64,000 nucleotides of DNA from Paenibacillaceae bacterium (lineage in GTDB: Bacteria; Bacillota; Bacilli; Paenibacillales; NBRC-103111): NCBI GenBank assembly GCA_029256185.1, contig JAQSYI010000029.1:90305-154304 (forward strand), written 5' to 3'. Of the stretch, positions 33,897-42,120 are shown piece after piece. How positions within the stretch are numbered: the stretch's first letter is position 1; every line of letters starts with the position of its first letter. The position numbers were made by a program, and so were the translations under genes. The notes under the pieces were generated by a model, which did not search any database, had not been told where the DNA came from, and was given only the letters and a program-made list of their open reading frames with translations.

Positions 33897-36668
33897 TCAC
33901 ACATCCGCTCTCCGCAGCGTCTCCGCGGGTGATCCGCCCAAGGCTGTCCGTGCCGGAGACAATTGGAACAGAACGGTCAGCACCATTAACAGGATAATAA
34001 CGGACGTCAGGAACACCCAATCAAAAGTGACCTGTACGGGCTGTTCCCATGGCCGCAGATCGGTTTGCAGCAAGCGGGTGAAGGCGTGGGCCCCCGTAAG
34101 ACCGAGCCCCCACCCCGCAAGCAGACCTAATCCCCCCAGCAAGGAGCCTTCCAGCAGAAAAGCGCGCCACAGCAGCTGAGAAGGGACTCCTGCACAGCGG
34201 AGCATGGCGATCTCTCTTTGCCGCTCATGAATGGACCGTGTCTGCAGCACGGCCAACCCCAGCAACCCGATCGCGGCCGATAAGCCCGTGAAGATGATGA
34301 ATCCATGGATCAGCCGCTTGTTGGCCTGATGCTCTCTCCAGCTTTCCAGATACGGAATCACGGCCTTGCCCGCTCCACCCGAAACCAGCCGGTTGACAAT
34401 CCTTTCATCCTGCTCCAGATTCTCATGATCCAGCTTCAACAGCAGCAAACCTGCGTAATCTTGCCCGATTCGGCTCTGATAAGAATCCATCAGCAGATCC
34501 CCGATCTCAGGATGAACATAAGCGGTGGAATACACGTATTGGACATGCACGCTTTCTTCCGTATTGCTTTCAGCAAAGCCGGCTATGGTAAACGATAAGG
34601 TCACATCCGGCAAGCTTCCCTGCTGAATCAGATCATTCCGGAAAAAGCTCATTTCGATTTTGTCTCCCGGCCGGTACAGCTTGTCAGGCCGCCAGAATAA
34701 GTCAGACTGCGGCGTTCCATAATCCCGGTATACATTCGGCAGCACAATATAACCGGGATCGGACATGACCTTCTGCCACGCTTGCCGGTCATCCGCAAAT
34801 TCCGGTGAACGGGCCGACAGCCTCCATTGTCCCTTCGTTGCCAGTTCCTCCGTTACCGCCAAAAACGCATGCGTCATCCTTCCTCCGCCTGGGGCCACCT
34901 GGGGAGCGGCCATCACCGGCTTCACATCCGTATGGCCGGTTACCGAACGGAGCAGAAAATCATCCTGCTTCAGCAGCTTCAATACGGCATCTCTCTCTGC
35001 CAAGGATTTATAAGGAACAAAACCGTCATAACCCAATACGGTCTGCACACCTTGTTTGGGGTCCATATTACCGAGAATCAACCCGGACAATCCGGAGGTA
35101 AAGGTCAACGTCATCATCGCCACAGCGAACAGGAGCATCACGGTAAAGGACCTGCCCGGACGCTGTTGCGCATACTTCAGGGACAAAAGCGCCGACGGTC
35201 CGGTCTTGGCCCCGAACAGCTTGCCCGCACCCGCAAGAATCCCCTGCATGAGCAGTACAAGAGACACGCCGGATAAAAGCCACACCGCCACCAAAGTCAA
35301 TACTTCCTGACTGCCGGCCGTCTTGGGCTTCCATGCAAAAGCTTGATACAGATGCAGAGCAACCAGCGTCATGCATGAGAAGGTAAGCACCATCCAAGCT
35401 GCTGCGGCAATTCCCTTTTTACGGCCAGGTACGCTGGCTTCACGGCTCCCACCGCGCAAAGCGGCCACAATGCTTCCCGCCCCGGCACGGCGGCTGGCCA
35501 GCAGCACCAGCAGCAGCTGATAAGCCAGAACGATGGCGATCCCCGCAGCCAACACCGGAAGAGACAAACCCGGCTTCACGGGAATGCCTGTTGCCGCCAG
35601 TTGGTTGGCTTGCTGCGTGCCGTAGACCAGTTTTACCAGCACGTACCCTCCGCCCAATCCTGCGGTAATCCCGACAGCTCCCGAAAGCAGGCCCAACAAG
35701 AGCGCTTCAGCCCGAAACAAGCTTCGTACCTGCCTTCTCTGCAGCCCAACCGCCCGCAATACGCCGTACAGCTCCCTGCGGGAATCCGCCATCATCAGCA
35801 CAATTTGCCGCAGCAGGAATGCGCTGGAGAATACAGCTGTCAGGCTGATAATCAGAATGATAACGACCAGTTCGCTATTGGCCATATTCAGTGCATTCAT
35901 CTTGATAAAACGGATGGTAAACAGGTGTTTCGTTCCACCCGGAAGGCTCATTCCCATGACCGAATCCTCTGGATTTATCCGGGCAGCCAGGATCAGATTG
36001 GCATCATCCTCTCCCACTCCCGTCAAGAGACGGGCATCATCCGGGTGCAAGATCAGAGTGGCGCTTAGGCTGGCGCCATCACCTCTAAATCCGGTCAGGC
36101 CGGAGGGTACGGGAGTATCCCTTACTACAAATCCGCGGCGGCCGCCCGTCTGATCCGGTATATATACCGCATCCCCCGGCTTCAACCCCAGACGCGCGGC
36201 CGCCTCCTGATCCAGAAGGGCCTCGCCGCGCTTAAGCGGACTGCTCCATAGAACAGATGATGCCGGGTCAAAATTAGCGGCGGCCCCCGCGTCAAAACCA
36301 AGCATCTGTGCTTGCGGCAAAGAGACCTTGTCCGCATCCGGTTCGGATGAGGTATACAGCGTGACCGTGTTCCCCGTGACCGGAAGATAGCGGTAGCGCA
36401 TCATTGCAGCAGCGGCGGGTGCGGTCAATTGTGCGGTTGCTTCCTTGGTAAAGACATCTGCTTGAGCGGGAACCAACGCCCAATCCACCGGGCCAAAATA
36501 GCTGCTGACCCACTCGTCCCCACTGGTGCGCACCGATCCGTAATGGAAAAATGACACCATGATCAGCATCGCTCCGATAGAGCCTGCCAGCATACTGAGC
36601 AGAGTTTGCCGGAGCTGCCGCCGCAGATAAAGAGCGCCCATGCGCCAAGCCAACCTGTTGTTCAGCAT
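33897..36668 (-). CDS. FtsX/MacB-like ABC transporter permease
   Basis: 923 residues. Layout of FtsX-superfamily exporters: helix at ~18-40, a large extracellular domain (~40-270), three helices (~270-400), further helices around 420-500, a second extracellular domain (~520-770) and three last helices (~775-915). ISLTAVFSSAFLLRQIVLMMADSRRELYGVLRAVGLQ and RSIHERQREIAMLRCAGVPSQ are the two FtsX motifs, showing an internal duplication. With the ATPase at 36662-37348 it forms a mechanotransmission-type exporter rather than a substrate channel. The operon also encodes a two-component system, like antimicrobial-peptide or envelope-stress modules, but the family is not exactly BceB. The ATPase gene overlaps by 7 bp. 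Confidence 0.9.
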   Translation of the reverse strand: MLNNRLAWRMGALYLRRQLRQTLLSMLAGSIGAMLIMVSFFHYGSVRTSGDEWVSSYFGPVDWALVPAQADVFTKEATAQLTAPAAAAMMRYRYLPVTGNTVTLYTSSEPDADKVSLPQAQMLGFDAGAAANFDPASSVLWSSPLKRGEALLDQEAAARLGLKPGDAVYIPDQTGGRRGFVVRDTPVPSGLTGFRGDGASLSATLILHPDDARLLTGVGEDDANLILAARINPEDSVMGMSLPGGTKHLFTIRFIKMNALNMANSELVVIILIISLTAVFSSAFLLRQIVLMMADSRRELYGVLRAVGLQRRQVRSLFRAEALLLGLLSGAVGITAGLGGGYVLVKLVYGTQQANQLAATGIPVKPGLSLPVLAAGIAIVLAYQLLLVLLASRRAGAGSIVAALRGGSREASVPGRKKGIAAAAWMVLTFSCMTLVALHLYQAFAWKPKTAGSQEVLTLVAVWLLSGVSLVLLMQGILAGAGKLFGAKTGPSALLSLKYAQQRPGRSFTVMLLFAVAMMTLTFTSGLSGLILGNMDPKQGVQTVLGYDGFVPYKSLAERDAVLKLLKQDDFLLRSVTGHTDVKPVMAAPQVAPGGGRMTHAFLAVTEELATKGQWRLSARSPEFADDRQAWQKVMSDPGYIVLPNVYRDYGTPQSDLFWRPDKLYRPGDKIEMSFFRNDLIQQGSLPDVTLSFTIAGFAESNTEESVHVQYVYSTAYVHPEIGDLLMDSYQSRIGQDYAGLLLLKLDHENLEQDERIVNRLVSGGAGKAVIPYLESWREHQANKRLIHGFIIFTGLSAAIGLLGLAVLQTRSIHERQREIAMLRCAGVPSQLLWRAFLLEGSLLGGLGLLAGWGLGLTGAHAFTRLLQTDLRPWEQPVQVTFDWVFLTSVIILLMVLTVLFQLSPARTALGGSPAETLRRADV

Positions 36669-37348
36669 GGCTTACGCCCTCCGTCCTCCACGATCCGTCC
36701 GTTATACATCCGAATCTGCCGCGGCATCCGCAACGCATGCTTTTCATCATGGGTGACCAGCAGCAAAGTCATTCCGTACTGCCGGTTCAGCATCTCCAGC
36801 AGACCCATAATCTGCTCCGCCGTCTCCGAATCCAACGCTCCGGTAGGCTCGTCGGCAAACAGGATCTCCGGCCGCCCTGCCACTGCTCTGGCAATGGCTA
36901 CCCGCTGATTTTGCCCGCCGGATAACTGAGACGGGAACGCCTGACGTCTCTCCTTCAACCCTACCAGCTCCAGCATCTCCAACGACCGTACCGCCGCTTC
37001 CTTGCGGTTCATGCCGGCAGCAAGCAGCGGAAGCTGGATATTCTCCTCTGCGCTTAATACGGGCACCAGATGATAGGATTGGAAGACAAAGCCCATCCGG
37101 TGAAGACGGACCTGGGCCAGATCCTTCTCGTTTAGATCATGAAGCGCTTTGTCGCCGAGCCAGACGCGGCCGTTATCCGGCGGTTCCAGTCCGGCAAGGA
37201 CATGGAGCAGGGTTGTTTTGCCGCAGCCGGAGGGTCCGGTTACCGCCGCCATCTCGCCTTTGTCCAACACCAATCCGATTTCCCGCAGCGCTCTTGCCGC
37301 TTCATTGCCTTTGCCATATGTTTTGCTCACTTGCTCTGCCTTCAGCAT
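36662..37348 (-). CDS. ABC transporter ATP-binding protein (LolD/MacB type)
   Basis: The ATG at 37348 (MLKAEQVSKTYG) has AAAGGAG nine bases upstream and is preferred to an in-frame start 17 codons earlier. 228 residues. Walker A GPSGCGKTT (38-46), Q-loop in MGFVFQSYHLVP, signature LSGGQNQRVAIARAV, Walker B ILFADEPTGALD and H-switch VTHDEKH. This is the usual size of MacB/LolD-type ATPases. It drives the permease whose gene overlaps its stop. The kinase gene ends 117 bp upstream; a separate promoter may lie in that gap. Confidence 0.95.
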   Translation of the reverse strand: MLKAEQVSKTYGKGNEAARALREIGLVLDKGEMAAVTGPSGCGKTTLLHVLAGLEPPDNGRVWLGDKALHDLNEKDLAQVRLHRMGFVFQSYHLVPVLSAEENIQLPLLAAGMNRKEAAVRSLEMLELVGLKERRQAFPSQLSGGQNQRVAIARAVAGRPEILFADEPTGALDSETAEQIMGLLEMLNRQYGMTLLLVTHDEKHALRMPRQIRMYNGRIVEDGGRKPC

Positions 37349-37465
37349 AAAAGGGTCTCCTTTCCACCGGCCTGTCAGCCGATGATGCCCACTCAGCATA
37401 ACAAAGGCTTGTGCAGCCCCTATGAAGAGATTGTGCAGAAGTGATGCAGATTGACCTTCTTCTCA

Positions 37466-38824
37466 TTATTCCCGGAACAGGGGCAATTGCACCGTAAACA
37501 CCGCCCCTTCACCAAACCGGCTGATGACGGAGACACTCCCTCCATGGGCCTCGGCAATTCCTCTGACAACGGCCAATCCAAGTCCTACTCCCCGGGGAGC
37601 CGGACTGCCGTTGGCATAGGTGCGTTTGCGGTAGTAGCGCTGAAACAGGTCCTGCACTTCTTCCGGCTCCATTCCCCAGCCGTCATCTTTTATAATTATC
37701 AACAAACAAGTTTGGCTTACTGTCAGACTGACATCAATCCGGCCTCTGGCATGGCGGACAGCATTGCCCAACAGATTCAGCAGCAATTGGCGGATGCGCC
37801 GTTCATCACCGAACAGCTTGGCTTCCTGATCAAGTTGGGGAACAAGGATAATCCCCTTCTCTTCGGCATCGGGCTTGAACAACTCGACCAAGCTGTGGGC
37901 GGTTGCCGCAGGGGTGAACCAGGTTTTCTCCAGCCGCAGGCTGCCGCTCTCCGCCAAAGTCAGATCCTGCAGATCCTGGATAAGGCTGCTCATAGCCGTA
38001 ACCTGCTCCGACAAAACCGCCAGCCGCTCTGGGGCAATAGACTCATTCTCATACAGCGCGTTATCCAGTGCGGCACGGACCACCGCAAGCGGTGTGCGCA
38101 GCTCGTGGGCCACCTCGGCAACCATAGTCCGGCGTGCGGTCTGCAGTTGGTTGATAAGGGCCGCAGACCCGCCTATGGCGGCAGACAGCCGTTCCTCCTC
38201 CGGTGTCAGCGGGAGTGGCGGCGGCCTGGTGATATCCAGTACCGTACCTTTGCCAACGGTGGAATTTACTCCTTGCCGCGCAGCTGAGCCGGCGTAATCC
38301 GCCCATGCCGCGAGCCGCCCGCCAGATAACCGCCGCTGAAGCAGGGCGGCTCCTCCGGTCAGCAGGGCTGCGGCAGTCCCAACCGCCCAAGCTCCGGGCC
38401 AGATAGCGGGGCGGGCAGGCACTTTCGCCTCCACCTCAATGGTGCCGCTGAGCATGCCTGCTGCGAGATAAGGCTTCTCCGTTTTATGCAGCGGAACATC
38501 CCGCTCCATATTCCCGGAATATACAGCAATTACGCTGCCGCCATGGTCCTTGACGGTCAGGCGGAACCCGTCATGTCCCGGATATGCGGCAGCATCCTGC
38601 CGGAGCATGGACTCAAGGGCCGCCGGCTCCGCTCCTCCCTCCAGCGCCAGACTGACATAGCGGCTCCAATAGACGGCTAACTGCTCCGCGTTCTCCCCGC
38701 CGGCAGCAGGCTTGGCGAACAACGCCGCTGTCAGCAGCGCCGCAAGAATCCCTGCCAAACCTGCGCAGACATACGGAAGGCATAAGGTTATAAGACGGGA
38801 GCGTTTTCCGGCAACCGGCTTCAT
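37466..38824 (-). CDS. Sensor histidine kinase
   Basis: 452 residues. Helix at ~11-36, an extracellular domain (~40-140), a second helix at ~142-162, then a cytoplasmic kinase: H-box AEVAHELRTPL with His240, N-box LLNLLGNAVRHA, G1 DDGWGMEPEE and G2 GVGLGLAVVRGI. The start overlaps the response regulator by 4 bp, so it is translationally coupled. It is probably an envelope sensor controlling the ABC exporter downstream. The signal is unknown. Confidence 0.95.
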   Translation of the reverse strand: MKPVAGKRSRLITLCLPYVCAGLAGILAALLTAALFAKPAAGGENAEQLAVYWSRYVSLALEGGAEPAALESMLRQDAAAYPGHDGFRLTVKDHGGSVIAVYSGNMERDVPLHKTEKPYLAAGMLSGTIEVEAKVPARPAIWPGAWAVGTAAALLTGGAALLQRRLSGGRLAAWADYAGSAARQGVNSTVGKGTVLDITRPPPLPLTPEEERLSAAIGGSAALINQLQTARRTMVAEVAHELRTPLAVVRAALDNALYENESIAPERLAVLSEQVTAMSSLIQDLQDLTLAESGSLRLEKTWFTPAATAHSLVELFKPDAEEKGIILVPQLDQEAKLFGDERRIRQLLLNLLGNAVRHARGRIDVSLTVSQTCLLIIIKDDGWGMEPEEVQDLFQRYYRKRTYANGSPAPRGVGLGLAVVRGIAEAHGGSVSVISRFGEGAVFTVQLPLFRE

Positions 38825-39543
38825 GACCGGCCCTCCCCCAGCTCCGGGTTAAACTTGTATCCGACTCCGTAGACCGTCAGAATAAATTGCGGGTCAGCGG
38901 GATCATCTCCCAGCTTGCGGCGCAAATTGCGGATATGGCTGTCAATGGTGCGCTCATATCCCCCATAGGCATCCCCTAAAGCTTCCTCCAGCAGATGCGC
39001 CCGGGTGAACACCCTACCCGGCCTCCGGGCCAGCTTGTCCAGCAGCAGGAATTCCGTGCGGGTCAGCTCCAGCGGCTGCCCGTCCAGATGGGCCAAATAC
39101 TCTCCTGCATCGATCGTGAGTAAGCCGCGATGTATCACCGTATGACCGGAAGACGGAGACTCCCCTCCCTCCCGCATGATCCTGCCGCTGCGCCTTAGTA
39201 CCGCCTTCATCCGCGCGGACAGCTCCCGCAGACTGAAGGGCTTTTGGATATAATCATCCGCCCCCAGCTCCAGGGCCAGCACCCGGTCGAACTCATCCCC
39301 CTTGGCTATCACCATGAGGAGCGGAAGCTGCCATTCCTTATCGTTGCGCCTGCACAGGTCAATCCCTGTCTGGGTCCCGGACAAGGTCCAGTCCACCAGC
39401 AGGAGATCCGGCTTCTCCCGAGCAATAAGCGCGGGCGCCTCCTCGGCACTGTGCGCCACCGCTACCTGCCACCCCTCTCCCCGCAAAAACCTGCTTCCCT
39501 CCGCCAGCAGCTCTACTTCATCCTCAATCCACAATATTTTCAA
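38821..39543 (-). CDS. OmpR/PhoB-family response regulator
   Basis: 240 residues, TTG start with AGGAGG ~8 bases upstream. Receiver domain with the acidic pair (ED 7-8), phospho-Asp51 in LLVDWTL and Lys101 in YIQKPF. The position usually Thr/Ser (~79) is Ile (MVIAKGDEFDR). The C-terminal winged helix (~145-235) has EFLLLDKLARRPGRVFTR and RTIDSHIRNLRRKLGDD. It pairs with the coupled kinase gene. A sigma-factor gene lies upstream behind a terminator. Confidence 0.95.
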   Translation of the reverse strand: MKILWIEDEVELLAEGSRFLRGEGWQVAVAHSAEEAPALIAREKPDLLLVDWTLSGTQTGIDLCRRNDKEWQLPLLMVIAKGDEFDRVLALELGADDYIQKPFSLRELSARMKAVLRRSGRIMREGGESPSSGHTVIHRGLLTIDAGEYLAHLDGQPLELTRTEFLLLDKLARRPGRVFTRAHLLEEALGDAYGGYERTIDSHIRNLRRKLGDDPADPQFILTVYGVGYKFNPELGEGRS

Positions 39544-39589
39544 AAGTCAGGCCTCCTGTTCCCGGCTCGGCATACCTTGCTTTATTATG

Positions 39590-39618
39590 ACTATATGAAA
39601 AAAAGACGCTTCCCACAA
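39590..39618 (-). promoter_or_regulatory. Candidate promoter of the two-component/ABC operon
   Basis: On the minus strand TTGTGG (39613-39618), a 17-bp spacer and TATAGT (39590-39595). The -35 lies inside the downstream arm of the sigma-factor terminator and the T-run is the spacer. Confidence 0.42.
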
Positions 39619-39641
39619 GTTTGGACAGCCTGTGGGAAGCG
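39607..39641 (-). terminator. Terminator of the sigma-factor gene
   Basis: CGCTTCCCACA (39607-39617) pairs with TGTGGGAAGCG (39631-39641), a perfect 11-bp stem; on the minus strand TCTTTTTTT follows. Confidence 0.85.
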
Positions 39642-39770
39642 CCTGCAAGATATGAACCCTTGTTTACATTTGCCTGTGAAGCCAAAGAAGCTGCCCGCAA
39701 TCAAGCAGGTGCTGCTTGGAGCAGATCTTTTCTGTTACAGGCAGATGGGGATTGAAGAAAGCTATTGCTG

Positions 39771-40520
39771 TTACGCGGCCATCTGCAAAGAGCTGCCGGC
39801 GCTCCCCGTCCGGCCCGTTCGGGTTCCATGCAGAGGAAAGGGTTGCTTAACCGCTCTTGTCTGAACGAGTGTCACCGCGGAGGCAGGCTCGATCGCATCG
39901 CTTAGAGCGAGGGCAACCAGCAAGCCGATGTCTCCCGACTGGTACGCCGCGGCTATGGCCAGCAGCAAGGCCTTCATTCCTTCTTCCTCCGGACAGGGAA
40001 GGACCCCCTGTTCCAGTTCGCTCCTGATATCGTGGAGCAGCCCCCGTGCCCGGTGGAGCGCCGCCTTCACCGCTCCTGCCGTAGTGCGGAGCAAACCTGC
40101 CGTTTCCCCGGTTGAATAGCCGAGAGCGTCCCGCAGCAGGAACACCGTCCGCTGAAGAGGCGTCAGATGCTTAAGCAGCGCCTGGAATATCTCTTCCAGA
40201 CCAAGAGAATTCTCATCGCTTCGCAGCTCCCGCTGCCTCAGCTGTTCTTGCTGCAGGATTTTTGTGAGTATATTGCTTCTGCGCGCCTGATCCGTCCAGG
40301 TATTCCTGGCAATGCGCAGCAGCAAGGCCTCCGGATTGGCGTGGGCGGCGATCCTCAGGCTGCCCAGCGCTTTCGCCCACGTTTCCTGGGCCAGGTCCTC
40401 CGCATCCCAGACGGACCCGGTAAGGGCCAGACAATAACGGTTCAGCGCGGCCTGCAACCGCTCCAATCCACTGTCCTCCACTGCCGGCTGAGCTGCGTTC
40501 TTCGAATCAACTGCAATCAT
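39771..40520 (-). CDS. ECF-like RNA polymerase sigma factor
   Basis: The ATG at 40520 (MIAVDSKNAAQ) has AAAGGAGG about eight bases upstream. 249 residues. Region 2 at ~25-95 (RYCLALTGSVWDAEDLAQETWAKAL, then LLRIARNTWTDQARR), region 4 at ~125-180 (LTPLQRTVFLLRDALGYSTGETAGLLRTT and VKAALHRARGLL). A ~65-residue C-terminal extension follows (LLLAIAAAYQSGDIGLLVALAL), shorter than the SnoaL domain of ECF41-type factors but reminiscent of its start. It directs RNA polymerase to an unknown regulon. No anti-sigma gene is adjacent. A perfect 16-bp palindrome sits 33 bp before its start. Confidence 0.88.
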   Translation of the reverse strand: MIAVDSKNAAQPAVEDSGLERLQAALNRYCLALTGSVWDAEDLAQETWAKALGSLRIAAHANPEALLLRIARNTWTDQARRSNILTKILQQEQLRQRELRSDENSLGLEEIFQALLKHLTPLQRTVFLLRDALGYSTGETAGLLRTTAGAVKAALHRARGLLHDIRSELEQGVLPCPEEEGMKALLLAIAAAYQSGDIGLLVALALSDAIEPASAVTLVQTRAVKQPFPLHGTRTGRTGSAGSSLQMAA

Positions 40521-40552
40521 CCTGTGCCCTCCTTTACGCAAACATTCTGCCT

Positions 40553-40568
40553 GTTTACTATAGTAAAC
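40553..40568. promoter_or_regulatory. 16-bp perfect palindrome upstream of the sigma-factor gene
   Basis: GTTTACTATAGTAAAC is its own reverse complement. Located 33 bp before the start codon, it overlaps where the promoter should be and looks like a dimeric repressor operator (TetR/MarR style). Confidence 0.5.
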
Positions 40569-40729
40569 GAATACAGGTGCACAAAAGATACGCTTACCCC
40601 AAAAATCAATCCCCTAAAAGTGATGCAGCCGGCACTCCAACCATCATCCGCCCATTTGCTTTCTGAGATTTTAAGGAGGCCACCCATCAGTGTTTCGGCC
40701 AAGAAGAGCAGCCTCGTTCAGCCAGCAGC

Positions 40730-40865
40730 GGACATGAGCGCTCTTATTTGGCGAAAATCGCAGGGGTTTGAACCGTAACGGACTCAGGTGGCGCTTATGT
40801 GACTCCCATGCCCCCATCCAGGGGTATTTCCGCCTCATTAAGATCTTCCCGGTCCGTTACGTTTG
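40730..40865 (+). repeat. Dispersed intergenic repeat, copy 1
   Basis: Starts GGACATGAGCGCTCTTATTT, then an AAAAT-GGGGTTTG stretch, GTAACGGACTC, and TGCCCCCATCCAG. Same element at 52520-52577 (shorter, same strand) and 52865-52965 (opposite strand). It lies in the 520-bp gap before the ClpP-family gene; no gene is seen there. Confidence 0.7.
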
Positions 40866-41043
40866 CAAACCTCAGTTTTTCTCACATATAACGTCTTTCA
40901 GGTCCGCCAGCCAAGAGTATCAGAGCTCAAGAAGCAAAAGTGCGACGGTTACAGCGAAAAAACGGGAGCGTATCCTTTTGCCGGCTTCATTCGTTTACGG
41001 ATTGCAACAACTAAAATGAGCGACATGAAGGAGGGTTTCCGAC

Positions 41044-41631
41044 ATGAGCAGCTATATCCCTTATGTCATCGAGCAATCCGCCCGCGGGGAGCGGTCCTAC
41101 GACATCTATTCCCGTCTGTTGAAGGACCGGATCGTATTTGTGGGAGCGGCTATCGATGACCAGCTTGCCAACAGCATCATTGCCCAACTCCTGTTCCTGG
41201 ACGCAGAGGACCCCAAGAAGGATATCCACATGTATATCAACAGCCCCGGAGGGTCCACAACAGCCGGCTTTGCCATCTATGATACGATGCAATTCGTGAA
41301 ACCTCAAGTCAGCACCATCTGTACGGGGATGGCCGCTTCCTTCGCCGCCATTCTGCTGCTGGCAGGGGACAAGGGCAAGCGCTTCGCCCTGCCCAACAGC
41401 GAGATCATGATTCATCAGCCCCATGGGGGAGTACAGGGACAGGCCAGCGACATTGCCATCAGCGCCAAGCGGATTCTGGACATCCGGGAGAAATCCATCC
41501 GCATCACTGCCGAACGTTCCGGCCAACCTTTCGAGAAGGTGGCGCGGGATATGGACCGGGATTATTACATGTCTGCCCAGGAAGCCAAGGATTATGGAAT
41601 CATTGACCAAGTGATCGCAACGTCAGGATAG
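41044..41631 (+). CDS. clpP: ClpP-family serine protease
   Basis: 195 residues, ATG start behind GGAGGG. Ser99 in TICTGMAASF, His124 in SEIMIHQPHGG and an Asp in RDMDRDYYMSAQEA (~171) form the catalytic triad. Hydrophobic residues in the N-terminal part suit docking with ClpX/ClpC. It forms 14-mer barrels that degrade proteins delivered by Clp ATPases. The sequence around the serine (GMAASFAAILLLAG) differs a little from the main B. subtilis ClpP (GMAASMGAFLLAAG), so this could be a second paralogue. No CtsR operator is visible upstream. Stands alone on the plus strand. Confidence 0.93.
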   Translation: MSSYIPYVIEQSARGERSYDIYSRLLKDRIVFVGAAIDDQLANSIIAQLLFLDAEDPKKDIHMYINSPGGSTTAGFAIYDTMQFVKPQVSTICTGMAASFAAILLLAGDKGKRFALPNSEIMIHQPHGGVQGQASDIAISAKRILDIREKSIRITAERSGQPFEKVARDMDRDYYMSAQEAKDYGIIDQVIATSG

Positions 41632-42000
41632 CAACTTTTCGTGATGAAAAAACTGCGGCAGCAAGACTGGCTGGGGCGTGTTGGCAAACACGGCCTAACC
41701 TATTTCCATGAATGGGGTTGTTGCCTGCGATCCACTCTAGCGCAACCATAGGGAGAATCTCCCGATAATATGACCAATATCCCCTGTTCGCAAGAAATAC
41801 AGGGAAATCCGAGACGTCCGTTAACCGGGAATCGCTCCATAGCTGTCAAAATACTAGCTGTTGACGGATGGACACGGCCAGAGGCGCTCCATAGCTAGCA
41901 AAATGCTAGCTGTTATGCCCGGTTAATCGACAGTCTCAATCCTTCCGTTGGTTGTGGCAGTTAATTGAACGTGTATCTTCATTCTGCTGCTGCCATAGAA
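41632..42000. other. Non-coding region after clpP
   Basis: No gene or clear clpP terminator is seen. Contains the repeat element at 41821-41926. The shared sequence CCTATTTCC and an ATAGGG stretch near 41700-41780 show no clear structure. Confidence 0.45.
41821..41926. repeat. Repeat element with TTAACCGGG inverted ends
   Basis: Two 31-bp copies at 41832-41862 and 41884-41914 share CGCTCCATAGCT, CAAAAT and CTAGCTGTT. Each is an imperfect palindrome (AGCT..CAAAAT..AGCT). The pair is enclosed by TTAACCGGG (41821-41829) and CCCGGTTAA (41918-41926). The core resembles the repeat at 31923-32044. Confidence 0.7.
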
Positions 42001-42036
42001 AAAAGCCCGGTTCCCTTATCCGGGAATCGGGCTTTT
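42001..42036. terminator. Strong bidirectional terminator
   Basis: AAAAGCCCGGTTCCC (42001-42015) pairs with GGGAATCGGGCTTTT (42022-42036) with one mismatch, and A/T runs lie on both sides. It ends the minus-strand methyltransferase/MBL operon and could also end clpP transcripts. Confidence 0.88.
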
Positions 42037-42120
42037 TGGCGGCCAAACATCAGCCGCAAGCGGGGCAGGCGCCTGCCTGGGCCCCGAAGGATTCCGTATC
42101 ATGCCGGACAATTTCTCCGG

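Noticed and set aside
36662..39543. Bce-type bacitracin resistance module
   Set aside because: Operon layout is similar, but the kinase has a normal-size extracellular domain and the permease has the duplicated FtsX layout with two large outer domains, so it is not called BceRS-BceAB.
40569..41043. CtsR-controlled promoter for clpP
   Set aside because: No GGTCAAA heptamer repeat is present upstream of the gene.
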